In this document: positions 1-8,739 of the stretch, in pieces | Numbering within the stretch: the first letter of the stretch is position 1 | Layout of the letters: every line of letters begins with the position of its first letter | Source: Chara braunii | Lineage: Eukaryota; Streptophyta; Charophyceae; Charales; Characeae | NCBI GenBank assembly: GCA_003427395.1 | Contig: BFEA01000674.1 | Location: forward strand, 190,600 to 216,974 | Direction of reading: 5' to 3' | DNA length: 26,375 nucleotides | Program-made: the position numbers and the translations under genes | Notes under the pieces: model-generated | Database searches by the model: none | Seen by the model: the letters and a program-made list of their open reading frames with translations, nothing else | Told to the model about the DNA's origin: nothing

Positions 1-30
1 CACGGGGTGCAAGCGATGCTTCGCTGAGGG

Positions 31-43
31 CTCTTTCCTCCAG
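31..43 (-). other. candidate polypurine tract of element 1
   Basis: Read on the minus strand this is CTGGAGGAAAGAG, a purine run just downstream of the integrase stop codon (49-51). LTR retrotransposons place the plus-strand primer here, immediately before the 3' LTR. The LTR itself is outside the window, so the call rests on position and composition only. Confidence 0.35.
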
Positions 44-48
44 AAAAC

Positions 49-1800
49 TCATGGTGATGGCGATGGAGACGGAGAGGCAAAGAGGGAGCAAGAGGAAGAG
101 GGGGATGGCGGAGAGTCAGAGCCGTTGTCTTCTGCTTCCTGGGAAGGAGAGATCGAGGGAGAAGGAGACGGAGCAGAGGGGAGGAGGCGAAGATAGGACA
201 CGTGGCGTGTGATCGGGCGGGCCGATCGGCTGGTAGAGGCTTCCGGGGCGAGACGCATAGTGTCCACGCCGTTGGGGCCGAGCTCGATCACGCGATATCG
301 CCCGAAGAATCGTGGCGCTAGCTTACTCTTGCGAGCACATTTCCTCACCTGCACCACGTCCCCCAATTTGTACTGGGGCCGTGGACCCGCATTCCCATTT
401 CGGGCCTCGTAACTCCGGATCTGTCGGCCTTGGGCTAGTTCGGTCATTTTCTGTCGTTTTCGGGCTAGCCTGGGCAGTGACCGTTCCATTAGCTCTAGGT
501 GCCGTTTGGCCTTGTCCCTAGCCGTGGCCCTGGTGGGCCGTCGGTTCAATGTAGACTCGTCCGGGAGGCTTGGTATTGAAACGCAAGCGACGCTATTGGT
601 CCTTAATTGGAAGGGGCTCAGCCCCGTTGATTCGTGAGGCGTTCCGCGATGGACCGCCAGGATATGATCGACGATGTCGGGCCAGGACCTCGGATCCCGT
701 GCTGCGATATTTCGTCGCAATGCGGTCTTTATCACCCGGTTGGCGTTTTCGACCAGCCCATTGGATTGTGACATGTGGGGTGCGGTGTTCCGTATGGCGA
801 CGCCATGTATGACCAGACTCTTTAACACTTCTCCTCTGAATTCAGCCCCGTTGTCAGTCAGGATCTCTTCCGTATCCTGATGCATCCCGAGGAAACGGTT
901 GACATACCGCGCGATTTCCATGGCTTGCCACGTGCGACAAGGATACGCTTCGATCCATTTCGAGAAATGGTCGACAAATACCAATAGGATTGAATATTCG
1001 CAGCTATTAGGGCCAGGGGGCACCACTATGTCGGTAGTGTCCATGCTCACTCTTTGAAATGGCCGTTCAACAACCGTGGGCACTATCGATCTTGGCGGCT
1101 GAATCGGCGCCTTGTCAGCGGCGCAGACCTGACAGTTGGCGACAACGTATTTCACACCGTCGCGGATATTGGACCAATACCACTCATTTTTGTCGATAGT
1201 GGACTCCGTGATTCGTACGGCAAAATGAGCCGCAGTTTCCTCGTGGGCTGTCTTAACCCAGTCGTACCGCATGAACGGATGCGGCACTACCATCCAAATC
1301 CCACTACCGTCCGTTTTCCGTTTTTCTAATCTACCCTCTATCCATCGATAATCCCGAGCCCTTTCGTTGGCCCTCCTCCGATCTTCCTTAGTGAAATCCT
1401 GGAGGGGGTTACCTACTAGGGTGGCAATCAAGGCAATATCCATCCATACTTCGGCCCTTCTAAACTTCCGGGTCTTTTCCAGTCCTTCTGACGTGGCATC
1501 CAAAAAGCGAGCCTCGGTCGGAATCTTGTTGGTCCGGCATAAGGGGCACAACCACGGTTTATTATCGTTTTTGTATTGGATGCACGAGCCATGGGCTCGT
1601 GCGACGCACTGTCGACAATCTATCCAATCGACATACCCTTCTCCGTTAGGACACGTGNAGACCGAGTATACGCGGGAGATGGCTTCGCAAAAATAGCAAA
1701 ATTTGTCAGGCAGGGAGAGGAGAGACGAAGAGGAAGGGGGGGAGAGAGGGGTAGTGGGGTTACCTCCGTCACCCATCACCACCGTTTTGCTTCTTGCCAT
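49..1800 (-). CDS. PHD finger-integrase protein of Ty3/gypsy element 1 (583 aa, intact)
   Basis: This integrase would insert element cDNA into host chromatin. Domains in order: a low-complexity start; a C4HC3 PHD finger (C35/C38, C62/C65, H70/C73, C85/C88, with the usual Trp two residues before the seventh ligand, W83); an H2C2 zinc-binding domain (H186/H192, C223/C226); an RNase-H-fold core with D254, D316 and E351, a DD35E spacing; a GPY/F-like module near residues 480-540 (core reads KLAPRFFGRYRVIE); and a Ser/Pro-rich tail. All catalytic and zinc residues are present. One N call at 1658 makes residue 48 unknown. The ATG at 1800 is chosen because an in-frame TGA lies upstream and the previous pol segment reads in another frame, overlapping by 32 nt. 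PHD fingers commonly bind histone H3 tails, so a targeting role is plausible but inferred. Confidence 0.9.
   Translation of the reverse strand: MARSKTVVMGDGGNPTTPLSPPSSSSLLSLPDKFCYFCEAISRVYSVXTCPNGEGYVDWIDCRQCVARAHGSCIQYKNDNKPWLCPLCRTNKIPTEARFLDATSEGLEKTRKFRRAEVWMDIALIATLVGNPLQDFTKEDRRRANERARDYRWIEGRLEKRKTDGSGIWMVVPHPFMRYDWVKTAHEETAAHFAVRITESTIDKNEWYWSNIRDGVKYVVANCQVCAADKAPIQPPRSIVPTVVERPFQRVSMDTTDIVVPPGPNSCEYSILLVFVDHFSKWIEAYPCRTWQAMEIARYVNRFLGMHQDTEEILTDNGAEFRGEVLKSLVIHGVAIRNTAPHMSQSNGLVENANRVIKTALRRNIAARDPRSWPDIVDHILAVHRGTPHESTGLSPFQLRTNSVACVSIPSLPDESTLNRRPTRATARDKAKRHLELMERSLPRLARKRQKMTELAQGRQIRSYEARNGNAGPRPQYKLGDVVQVRKCARKSKLAPRFFGRYRVIELGPNGVDTMRLAPEASTSRSARPITRHVSYLRLLPSAPSPSPSISPSQEAEDNGSDSPPSPSSSCSLFASPSPSPSP
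1537..1698 (-). other. PHD-type zinc finger coding segment within integrase ORF
   Basis: The ligand pattern is C-x2-C-x23-C-x2-C-x4-H-x2-C-x11-C-x2-C, with Trp at the W-x-C position. This fits PHD (C4HC3) better than RING, because the fifth ligand is His with four residues between it and the fourth Cys. The gap between the first and second Cys pairs is slightly longer than usual and holds an extra Cys (C50). Confidence 0.75.
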
Positions 1801-2262
1801 GTGGGAGGACTGCCACTTGTCCGTACTTAGGTTCGTTGGTCAGGTCTGGCTCCTTCCACGGTGTAATTTCCTCGCCCTTTGGTACCCTGACAGGTCGATG
1901 CAGACGTGTCAGCCCGCCGCGTTGCCTTGTCGTTCTGTCTTTCAATGGACGATATCGAAGTCGTATTCTTGCAATCGCACCGCCCAACGGCCAATCATGC
2001 CCGTGTAGTTGGTGAGCTTCTTCAACGCCAGCAGAGGCTCGTGATCCGTTACGAGGCGAAACTTCTGTCCGTAGAGATACGGATGGAAGTGCTGGATTCC
2101 CCAAACTACCGCATAGCACTCGCCTTGAGGTGCGGAGTCGTTTCTTCGTTCGTCCGGTACGGTTCGAGACGCGTACTCGATGACGTGTTCTTGACCATCG
2201 TTCCCCTTCTGGGCTAAAATAGCGAAAATAGCTTCTGGTTGTCAGTCCGTGATGAGGATGAA
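1769..2262 (-). pseudogene. pol: RNase H domain of element 1 pol, broken
   Basis: RNase H would remove the RNA template after minus-strand synthesis. It follows the RT in the same frame: an ILITD motif with the first catalytic Asp, then a QGECYAVVW block with the catalytic Glu, then LVTDHEPLLAL with the next Asp, ending in YDFDIVH. Two TGA codons interrupt it, at 2242-2244 right after the first Asp and at 1942-1944 after IVH. A one-base loss near 1912-1922 moves the remaining linker into another frame, where it runs on to a stop at 1769-1771. That last stretch overlaps the PHD-integrase start by 32 nt. The catalytic residues are present, but the gene cannot be read through. Confidence 0.82.
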
Positions 2263-4264
2263 CTGCTTCGAGGGGTCCGGCCGAATCAAAATAGGGGCCG
2301 TTGCCAGAGCGTCTTTGAGGGTTGTGAAGGCCTGCTGGCACTCCGCGTCCCAACGGAGAGGTTGGTCCTTCCGTAACAGGTTCGTTAGCGGTCGTGCAAT
2401 CGCGGCAAAGCCCTTGATGAAGTGCCGGTAGTACGACGCCAGTCCCAAGAAGGCTCGAACCTGCGTCAGTGACGTGGGAACCGGGGCTTCCTTTACCGCC
2501 GCAACTTTTCTCGAGTCCGGCCGCAATCCTCCACGTGTCACGACGTAGCCCAAGAACGAAATTTCCGAGAGGAAAAATTCGTTCTTCTCGAGCGCAATCT
2601 TGAACCCAGCGTCTCTCAGCGCGCCCAATGTCCATTCGATATGTTGCGCGTGCCCGTGATAGGTTTCCGAATAGACCAGGATATCGTCCATGTACACAAT
2701 CACGCAGAAATTAATCATCCCTTGCGTCAGTCGTGTCTTGTTGACGAAGTTCTGGAACGTCATGTTCATTGCTCGCTGAAACGTGGCAGGCGCATTGCAA
2801 ATCCGCATTGCAAATCCGCATCGGACATCGAACCCACTGCCACGTGCCCTCAAACAACACAAAGGCCATTTTCGGTTGATCTTCTTCCTTTACCAGAATA
2901 TGATGGAAGTCATGCCGAATATCAAACTTGCTGAAATAATTAGCGCACCCAATCGCATCGAACAGATCATCAACCCGGGGGAGGGGATACACATCTTTGA
3001 TCATGATTTCATTCAACTTGTGATAATCAATGCAAATGCGAATCGCCCCATTTTTCTTCGGCACTAATACTACGGGAAAGGACCAAGGTCCGGTAGCAGG
3101 TTCAATCCAACCACTGGCTTCGAACTCCCGAATTCGTTCGAGAGCCTTTTTGCGTTCAATCAGGGAATAGCCATAAGGTTTGCAATGAATTGGGGGGTGA
3201 TTTCCTATCTGAATTTCATGTTGGATTACTAACGACAACCCGATGTCAGTGTCTGACACACTAATTGCTCCTTGGTATTCCGTTAGAATATCCGCAATTA
3301 CCCGGTGGATTTCATCCGGCACATATTGTGGAACGTGTAGTTCGAAAAGTTGGTCCCAGATCCGAAAGTCAATCTGTTTCGCGTTCGCCTGTTTTGTCGA
3401 ATCGGGTGGAGGCGCCGAGATAAATGAAAAATCCGATCGCCAGGAGAACACCGTGGCCATCATCTGAGCATCTTCTTCTCGGATTGCCACATGTCCTTCC
3501 GGGGTAATCCCGTCACAAACATCCTGCCATGGCACTTCCTTAGTTGCGATTTTTATCCCCAGTCCGTTTGTTTCTGCTTCAAAACGCCCAGGGGGTTCCA
3601 GAGAGCTTGCTTCCGCCCCCAAGCGCAACAATCTCACTTCTTTAGCCGATGTTAGTACAGACTTAGGTAGTTCCGTAATGTCGCAAAAATGCTTTTTGTC
3701 GCTGTACCTGGCGAGGAGAGGGGTGATCCCTTCGTACAGAGTTTGAGGGGGTTCCAAAGAGTCGACCATCCTCGAAATTTGTACGAGGGGCTCTCCCAAG
3801 ATCATCGCCTTGGTCCTTTGAATTTTTTGGCTGGTCAGTTGCATCGTTCTCGCTATCGTTTTGGGCGGTGGGTAACAAACACGTTGTCGTGCCAATTTCA
3901 AGATCTTCGGATCATCTTCGTCACTGCTTTCCGCATCATCAGTTGATGGCTTCCCTTCTGCGGGTTCGTCCCAGGAGATCATACGGAGAGTCCCTGCCAT
4001 CACCGGCGAAACCCGCGGAACCGCGTTAATAGCAATACGAAGGGTCAATCGCATGGGCACAGCGTAGGGTTTTCCTCCTGTATTTCGAAGGACGATCGCT
4101 CGTCGTTCGAAATCCAGGTTTGCTCGTAACGCCACAAGGGTGGGAAGTCCGAAAAGAACGTCGTACGTATTAACATCTAGTACTACGACATCCCCAAGCG
4201 CGTGTACTTTTCCTAATCGGAAGGCGACATTGGTCATTCTCCACAGTTTTAATATTTTCCTCAT
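2242..4264 (-). pseudogene. pol: protease C-terminus and reverse transcriptase of element 1 pol, frameshifted
   Basis: The first reading frame (4264 to about 2821) holds the protease C-terminal part (VLFGLPTLVAL), a long linker and the RT fingers and palm start (VPKKNGAIRICIDYHKLN, then YPLPRVDDLFDAI and a degraded FSKFDIRHDFHHI). The second frame (about 2820 to 2245) continues with [13 protein letters not shown], the catalytic VIVYMDDILVYS and the thumb (FLGLASYYRHFIKGFA). The two frames meet exactly at a tandem duplicated 13-bp unit, so the break is a simple duplication. RT copies the element RNA into cDNA. The YMDD site is intact, but the frame break and downstream TGA make this copy non-autonomous. 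Confidence 0.9.
2795..2820. repeat. 13-bp tandem duplication inside the RT gene
   Basis: The plus-strand unit ttgcaaatccgca occurs twice head to tail, at 2795-2807 and 2808-2820. Because 13 is not a multiple of three, it accounts for the frame change between the two halves of the reverse transcriptase. Confidence 0.95.
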
Positions 4265-6026
4265 CTGCCGAGACGAGCTGATCTTTCTCGGTGAGCATGA
4301 TCAGATCGTTTTTCCTGCCTGCCCTTTCGAGCACTCTTAGTGAAATAGCCAACACAGCTGCTCCTGAGTCTATAATGGCGTTGTAAGGAATTCCCCAAAT
4401 TTCTATATCGCACTCTGCGGATTTCCACGGAATGGGTTTAATCCGTAGGAAATGATCGTCTTTCTGAATTAATCCTATCCGTGTCAGATCCGGAGTGCTT
4501 GTTGGGTTTTCTTCTGGCGCGGGGCCTTTGCCTTTTACGTTCGGTGCTCGGGCGAGGGCGAATCGCTTTCGATTCGCTTTGCAATGCTGTAACATTCGCT
4601 CGTTGGCTTGCTCGGAGATCGAGAGTAGGTGACCGATCGGAAGTGGAATCCGATGGTCCAAAGCTCGGATGATGTTTAATACATCGATCTCCCCTGTGAC
4701 GAAGGTGGGTCCTCCCGAATCCATTTCTCCTAAGGACGGTCGCCACTCCGCCACCTCTTTCGATTCGGGCGCTGGTCTGATTGTTCCGATCATTCCTAGC
4801 CCAGGATATCCCAGCGACACATACTGATCTAGCGGAATTAGCTCGGCTGCCTCTTTCGTGGTGGCCAAGGCACTTCCTCCACCCTCTACTTCTTCCATCA
4901 AGGCTCCGACTCGTCTAGGTCCATTGGCGATGGGGGCCGCAGCCATAGGTGCGACTCCGATCCGCTGTTGTGGGGGTCGGTGGGGGCAGTCACGGGCTAG
5001 GTGTCCGGGCTGATGACAGGCGTAGCAAACATTCAGATTGTTCGCATCTCCTCCGAGAGCAGGGGCGGGGGCTAATCCTTGTTGCATCGGAGGGGCACGC
5101 ACCGCAATAGGTCGCATGTTCCTCATCATGGCTTCCAGCCGAGCATTGTGCTCTCGCTGCTCCTTTTTGCTTTCTTGGATCAAACTAATCAAAGTTTTGG
5201 TTAGTTCGAAAATGGCCGCCGATTCGTTCGATCGTACAGGAGCCTCTACCGGCGGCGGGGGTAATGTCCTGACGGGTGGGGGCATCATAGGAGCAGAGAT
5301 GCTCGGAGTCTCACTTATGATTACTCATTTGGGGCCTATCTGTTCCATATAGGTGATAGGTCCTGATACAAACCCCATGTTTTCAAATTTGTTCTGTAAA
5401 GCCGCCAGCTCTGCTCTTGCTCGAGCGAGCTCGGTCGAATCTCCGTCTCTAGGGTAATCTTCTCCTTCATGGAAGTTCGCTGCGAACTTCCGTTCCATTT
5501 CTTCCGCAGCAGCCATAATTTGTTGTAGCGTATGGGTGATGGGGGAAAACTGCTTTCACAACTTAGCCCTTATTGTCCGACTGCGGAGTCCGTCAATGAA
5601 TAGATCTCTCCCTACTTGCTCACCTCGCTCACTTTTTACGAACATTCGGTAGAACCAGTTTCGGTATTCCGCAACGGATTCGAGTGGTTCTTGCACTCGG
5701 TCCGTGATCATGTACAGTGCTTGCTCAGGGTGGACATAATCAAATCGATTAATGAAATCCCGTTCGAAGGTCGGGAGATCCACCCATACATAGGTACTAT
5801 ACCAATGATGAGCGTCTCCTCCCATTCGAGCCGGAATGTTGATCTGTGCTTCGTGATCATCGTACTGCTGTGCTCTAAGCGTGGCCAGCCATGCTCCTGC
5901 GAGATGGTGCCCCGGGTCAAATAGATAGAGATCTGGTGGCAACATGGGAGCTCGTGCACGTGGGGCAGGTTGATTAGGTGGATTAGCATTCTGTTGCGGG
6001 ACTGGATTTTGTACGTTGGCAGCCAT
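4170..6026 (-). pseudogene. gag: gag and protease N-terminus of element 1, two TGA interruptions
   Basis: One continuous frame from ATG 6026 holds the structural Gag protein and runs into the aspartic protease. The N-terminal capsid-like part contains the aromatic pattern expected of retrotransposon Gag (HHWYSTYVWVDLPTFERDFI). A Pro-rich segment and a charged, coiled-coil-prone stretch follow. Then comes one CCHC zinc knuckle, CYACHQPGHLARDC (C-x2-C-x4-H-x4-C, coded about 5027-4986), which would bind genomic RNA. The protease active site reads AIIDSGAAVLAIS, coded near 4350. TGA codons interrupt at 5556-5558 and 5325-5327, and the frame is lost near 4225-4245, where the protease continues one frame over. 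An upstream in-frame TAA without an intervening ATG supports the 6026 start. Confidence 0.85.
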
Positions 6027-6157
6027 ATTGGCTGCTCGTCGGTTAGCCGATCTGCTTCTGGTAACGATACGGTCGCGTTCCGAGGGCGAGGTCGCCCACG
6101 GTTAGCCAGGTCGCTTAATTAACGTGCTATCGATCCTAAGACCCTAGCCACGTGTCG

Positions 6158-6170
6158 GGCTCCGATACCA
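6158..6170 (-). other. primer binding site (initiator Met tRNA type) of element 1
   Basis: The minus strand reads TGGTATCGGAGCC. This differs at one base from the TGGTATCAGAGCC primer site typical of plant gypsy elements, which pairs with the 3' end of initiator Met tRNA. It lies about 130 bp upstream of the gag ATG, as expected. The 5' LTR should end just to the right of it. The bases there do not give a clear terminal CA, so that edge is eroded or unusual. Confidence 0.72.
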
Positions 6171-6316
6171 ACCTCACGCCCAGCGCGACTTCCTGATCGG
6201 AGTGGGATGTGGGCCTGGAAGTGCGAAAAGGGGTGTGCCAAGGATTTTTGGGAAAGTGGGGGAGTCTTAAGGATATGAATGCAATCGGGCGAAAAAGGGG
6301 TGCGTGCGCAGGGGAT

Positions 6317-6808
6317 TCAAGGCCCGATGGGGCCGGGGCACTGTGGGTGACGGGTTACGGGAAAATTCCTCCATGGTGGAGGTGGTCCTGAGAAGTTAGG
6401 CCATCGGGGTCCGCCACGTGGCGCAGGCCGCCGCGTACCTGGGTTGGGCCTTCGAAATTCCGAAGCGCTCTGAGCGCCGTTGCGTCGGCAGTTCACGCAA
6501 AACATATTGGGCCAATAGGGGGTTATGGCCGGCCACGGAATGACATTGAGTTGATGATACGGGAGAAGGAGGCGGAAAGGAGGGAAAATGGTGGTGATCT
6601 CAACGAATCCTAGGTGGGTGAAGTAGTATGTGTGGTCGGGGGAAGGGAAATCGGAGCACCGAGGGTCGCTAGTGGTAGCACAGTGGAATTCCCGCGGACA
6701 TAACCGATTCTCCGTGTGACAGGGGTATCGTGTCCTTATGAGCTCGTTTATTATAGGGGTGAAATAGTCCGGGTCGTAGGACGAGTCTGAGTTCCAAGAT
6801 CGCGTCAT
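6317..6808 (-). CDS. uncharacterised 163-codon ORF upstream of gag, possibly LTR-encoded
   Basis: This ORF begins at ATG 6808 and lies between the presumed promoter region and the primer binding site of element 1, in the same orientation as gag. I do not recognise it. Visible features are many Cys and aromatic residues in the first two thirds, a C-x2-C pair (FCVNC), then a basic, Pro- and Gly-rich tail (RRPAPRGGPRWPNF) of the kind seen in nucleic-acid-binding proteins. Composition is not obviously random, but the GC-rich tail could keep a frame open by chance. It could be an extra retrotransposon protein, part of a long LTR with incidental coding capacity, or noise. Confidence 0.3.
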   Translation of the reverse strand: MTRSWNSDSSYDPDYFTPIINELIRTRYPCHTENRLCPREFHCATTSDPRCSDFPSPDHTYYFTHLGFVEITTIFPPFRLLLPYHQLNVIPWPAITPYWPNMFCVNCRRNGAQSASEFRRPNPGTRRPAPRGGPRWPNFSGPPPPWRNFPVTRHPQCPGPIGP

Positions 6809-7737
6809 GGTATCATCGTCGGTGGGATGGCGCGGGTCGGGTTTTCGTCACCGCGTACGAGCACGTGTAGGACAGGCCGATTCAGTGGCACCTCAGCGTG
6901 CTCGCACGGGATGATGGTTCCGCCGTGTCTCCTTTCTGGGGGAGCGAGTCGTCACACGGGAATGCGTGTAAGGGCGCGACTCGGATCCCGTTTACACGTG
7001 TTCTCGCGCGGCCTCTCGCCGAGCTAGACCTCAGATCGTTTAATTGCTTCGGATTATGTCAGATGCAGCCATATCACAACCCTCATCGTGAGATAAGCAA
7101 AAACGAGGACAAAATCGCTATCGGGGCCATATTCCTATCCCATCTACAACTGCATCAGGTGTGGGCAAAGATTCGACACAAACAAAAGGCAAGGACAGGG
7201 ATTCTCAACAAAAAGGTATATAGACAGGCATAACGTCCACACATCCACACATTCATACATCCATACATTCGATCATCATACGCATAATGCCATAGCAAAG
7301 ACAAGTGTGAGCAAAAACCCAAGCCCAAATCTCAGAAAGCCGAAACGAAAATAAGAACGGGCAAACCGCCCNGAGCCGTAATCAAAATGTATGTACACAG
7401 ATGAAGAGGGGGAAGAGACAAAGAAACAGCAAATCCGCGTCCATCGATCTCAACTCTCTCNTCCTCTCTCTCTCTCTCTCCGATGCGGACANTCCGTCGT
7501 CACGCACCCACCCACGAAGTTGTCACCCCGCTTAGTCCTCCCGNACCCGTCGGATTCGCCCGTGCCCACAGTCCGTCGTGGCCCACGTCAATCCCGTGCN
7601 TTNGGCACCAGCCCGTNGGGTNGCCCAACTCCTACTCTACTCACCTCTTACTTCNCTCGTGTGCCGACCCTTCCTGATCGCGCAACCCCGAGCTTCCAAC
7701 AACGGGTTAAGAGAGCTGACTAATCGCGCAGCCGAAA

Positions 7738-7743
7738 TTTATA
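7738..7743 (-). promoter_or_regulatory. TATA-like box upstream of element 1
   Basis: The minus strand reads GCTATAAATTT, a good plant-type TATA box facing gag. It could be the LTR promoter, although a start here implies a transcript leader of roughly 1.5 kb before the primer binding site. A second, palindromic TATATA lies closer at 7217-7222. Neither can be confirmed without the LTR boundaries. Confidence 0.25.
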
Positions 7744-8538
7744 GCGTGCATGCATGCGCGAAGAACACGGAATTACCAGGACTTAGAGTGAGGATTAGAG
7801 AGGGAACGCCTGCGTTCTGCATGGTCGGCAGCGGCGTGGGGGACGTAACCCTTCTCCACGCATCGATCCGAGCATGCAAGCCGCGGCTTACAAAATTTCA
7901 GCAAAGGAAAGAGAGGGGGGGGGGCGGGAGAGACGAAGTGCAAGAAGAGAGATACAGTTACAATGGCGTCCGCCCAAAATTACAGTTACACACGCGATTA
8001 AGGGCGCCTACTANTCAGAGTTCCGTTGCAGCCGCATGAAGAAGCGCGTAAACAAAAGGCGCCGTGCGGCAGGAAAAATCCTAATTACTAAATTCCTAAA
8101 TTCCNATCTAATGCGAAAAAGCAAAAAGAAGCACGAATTCAGAAGGAAAGTCCGAAATTCCGAGAGCCATTGGNGGCTCGACAAAATTCGAAAAAGATTN
8201 AAGAGGGATTTCAAAAAGGAACGAAGCAATTTCCCTCGCGATGTCCGCGCCCNAAAGATNGAAACCCGAACAAAAAGAAACGACGTCGATATTAATCGCG
8301 CGCGCGCGNGGNGTCGCGCCAAACAACCATCCGACCAATCAATCCACCGGCCGTCCCAGGACACACCCAGCCTCGAAGAAGCGACGAAAAAGACGAAGAA
8401 GCAAGGGTACTGATGCAATTTTCCACCGATCCCGATTTCCCGTATTTGGCCCAATCTTCCCAGCTTAGGACCCCTCGTTGCAACCGCACAGAAACTCGCG
8501 CGTTACAGAAAGTGGTTCGTCACACCACTCCCATTGGT

Positions 8539-8572
8539 CTTTTTTTTTTTTCTTTTTTCTTTTTTTTTTCGA
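8539..8572. repeat. poly-T tract with conserved flank
   Basis: A T-rich run interrupted by single C bases is followed by cgaaaggacctagtgcccaag. A similar flank follows the poly-T tract at about 10690-10708. On the minus strand both look like a short conserved 3' end followed by a poly-A tail, as in SINEs. Confidence 0.5.
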
Positions 8573-8670
8573 AAGGACCTAGTGCCCAAGGCTGATATTA
8601 CCAATAAGAAGATTGAGGCCGGGGTCCTCACAGTCTACCCGGAGTGACCGAACCGAAATTGCTGAGAACC

Positions 8671-8736
8671 ATATGATGATGATGATGATGATGATAATGA
8701 TGATGATGATGATATGATGATGATGATGGTGATGAG
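8671..8736. repeat. (ATG)n microsatellite
   Basis: ATG/TGA triplets repeat with a few interruptions. Another short tract of the same motif is at 25646-25665. Confidence 0.95.
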
Positions 8737-8739
8737 CTT

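Larger units (their letters stand above)
1..6170 (-). mobile_element. Ty3/gypsy LTR retrotransposon (element 1), partly decayed, 3' end outside window
   Basis: On the minus strand the order is primer binding site, gag with a CCHC knuckle, aspartic protease (DSG), reverse transcriptase (YMDD), RNase H, then integrase (DD35E). RT before integrase is the Ty3/gypsy (Metaviridae-type) order, not the Ty1/copia order. The integrase is open for 583 codons. The upstream genes carry four in-frame TGA codons (5556-5558, 5325-5327, 2242-2244, 1942-1944), a frame change near 4225-4245, a 13-bp tandem duplication at 2795-2820 and a one-base loss near 1912-1922. The light damage suggests fairly recent insertion (inference). 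The 3' LTR lies left of base 1. The 5' LTR should lie right of 6170, but its outer boundary was not found. Confidence 0.92.
6171..8660 (-). other. presumed 5' LTR / upstream region of element 1
   Basis: By position this contains the 5' LTR of element 1, since it lies directly beyond the primer binding site. No matching 3' LTR is in the window, so the outer boundary cannot be set. It includes an uncharacterised minus-strand ORF (6317-6808), a minus-strand TATAAA at 7738-7743 and a stretch with 17 isolated N calls between 7372 and 8312. The 7740-8480 part is purine-rich and CpG-rich on the plus strand. ORFs drawn across the N-rich stretch show no recognisable protein. Confidence 0.4.

Noticed and set aside
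1945-2635. Minus-strand frame ending at 1769, upstream part
   Set aside because: Only the last part, below about 1920, continues the RNase H linker; the rest is a shadow of the RT/RNase H frame.
1942-5558. Possible reassigned TGA codon, because all four in-frame stops are TGA
   Set aside because: Frame changes and a duplication occur in the same genes and the integrase ends at TGA, so mutation decay by deamination is simpler.
7391-8489. Frames through the N-peppered region on both strands
   Set aside because: No domain, no consistent codon pattern, and many unknown bases; purine-rich composition keeps frames open.
8600-8670. tRNA-like B box (ggttcggtcactcc on the minus strand) as a tRNA gene or SINE head
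   Set aside because: No A box at the right distance and no cloverleaf can be drawn; the neighbouring sequence is a microsatellite.
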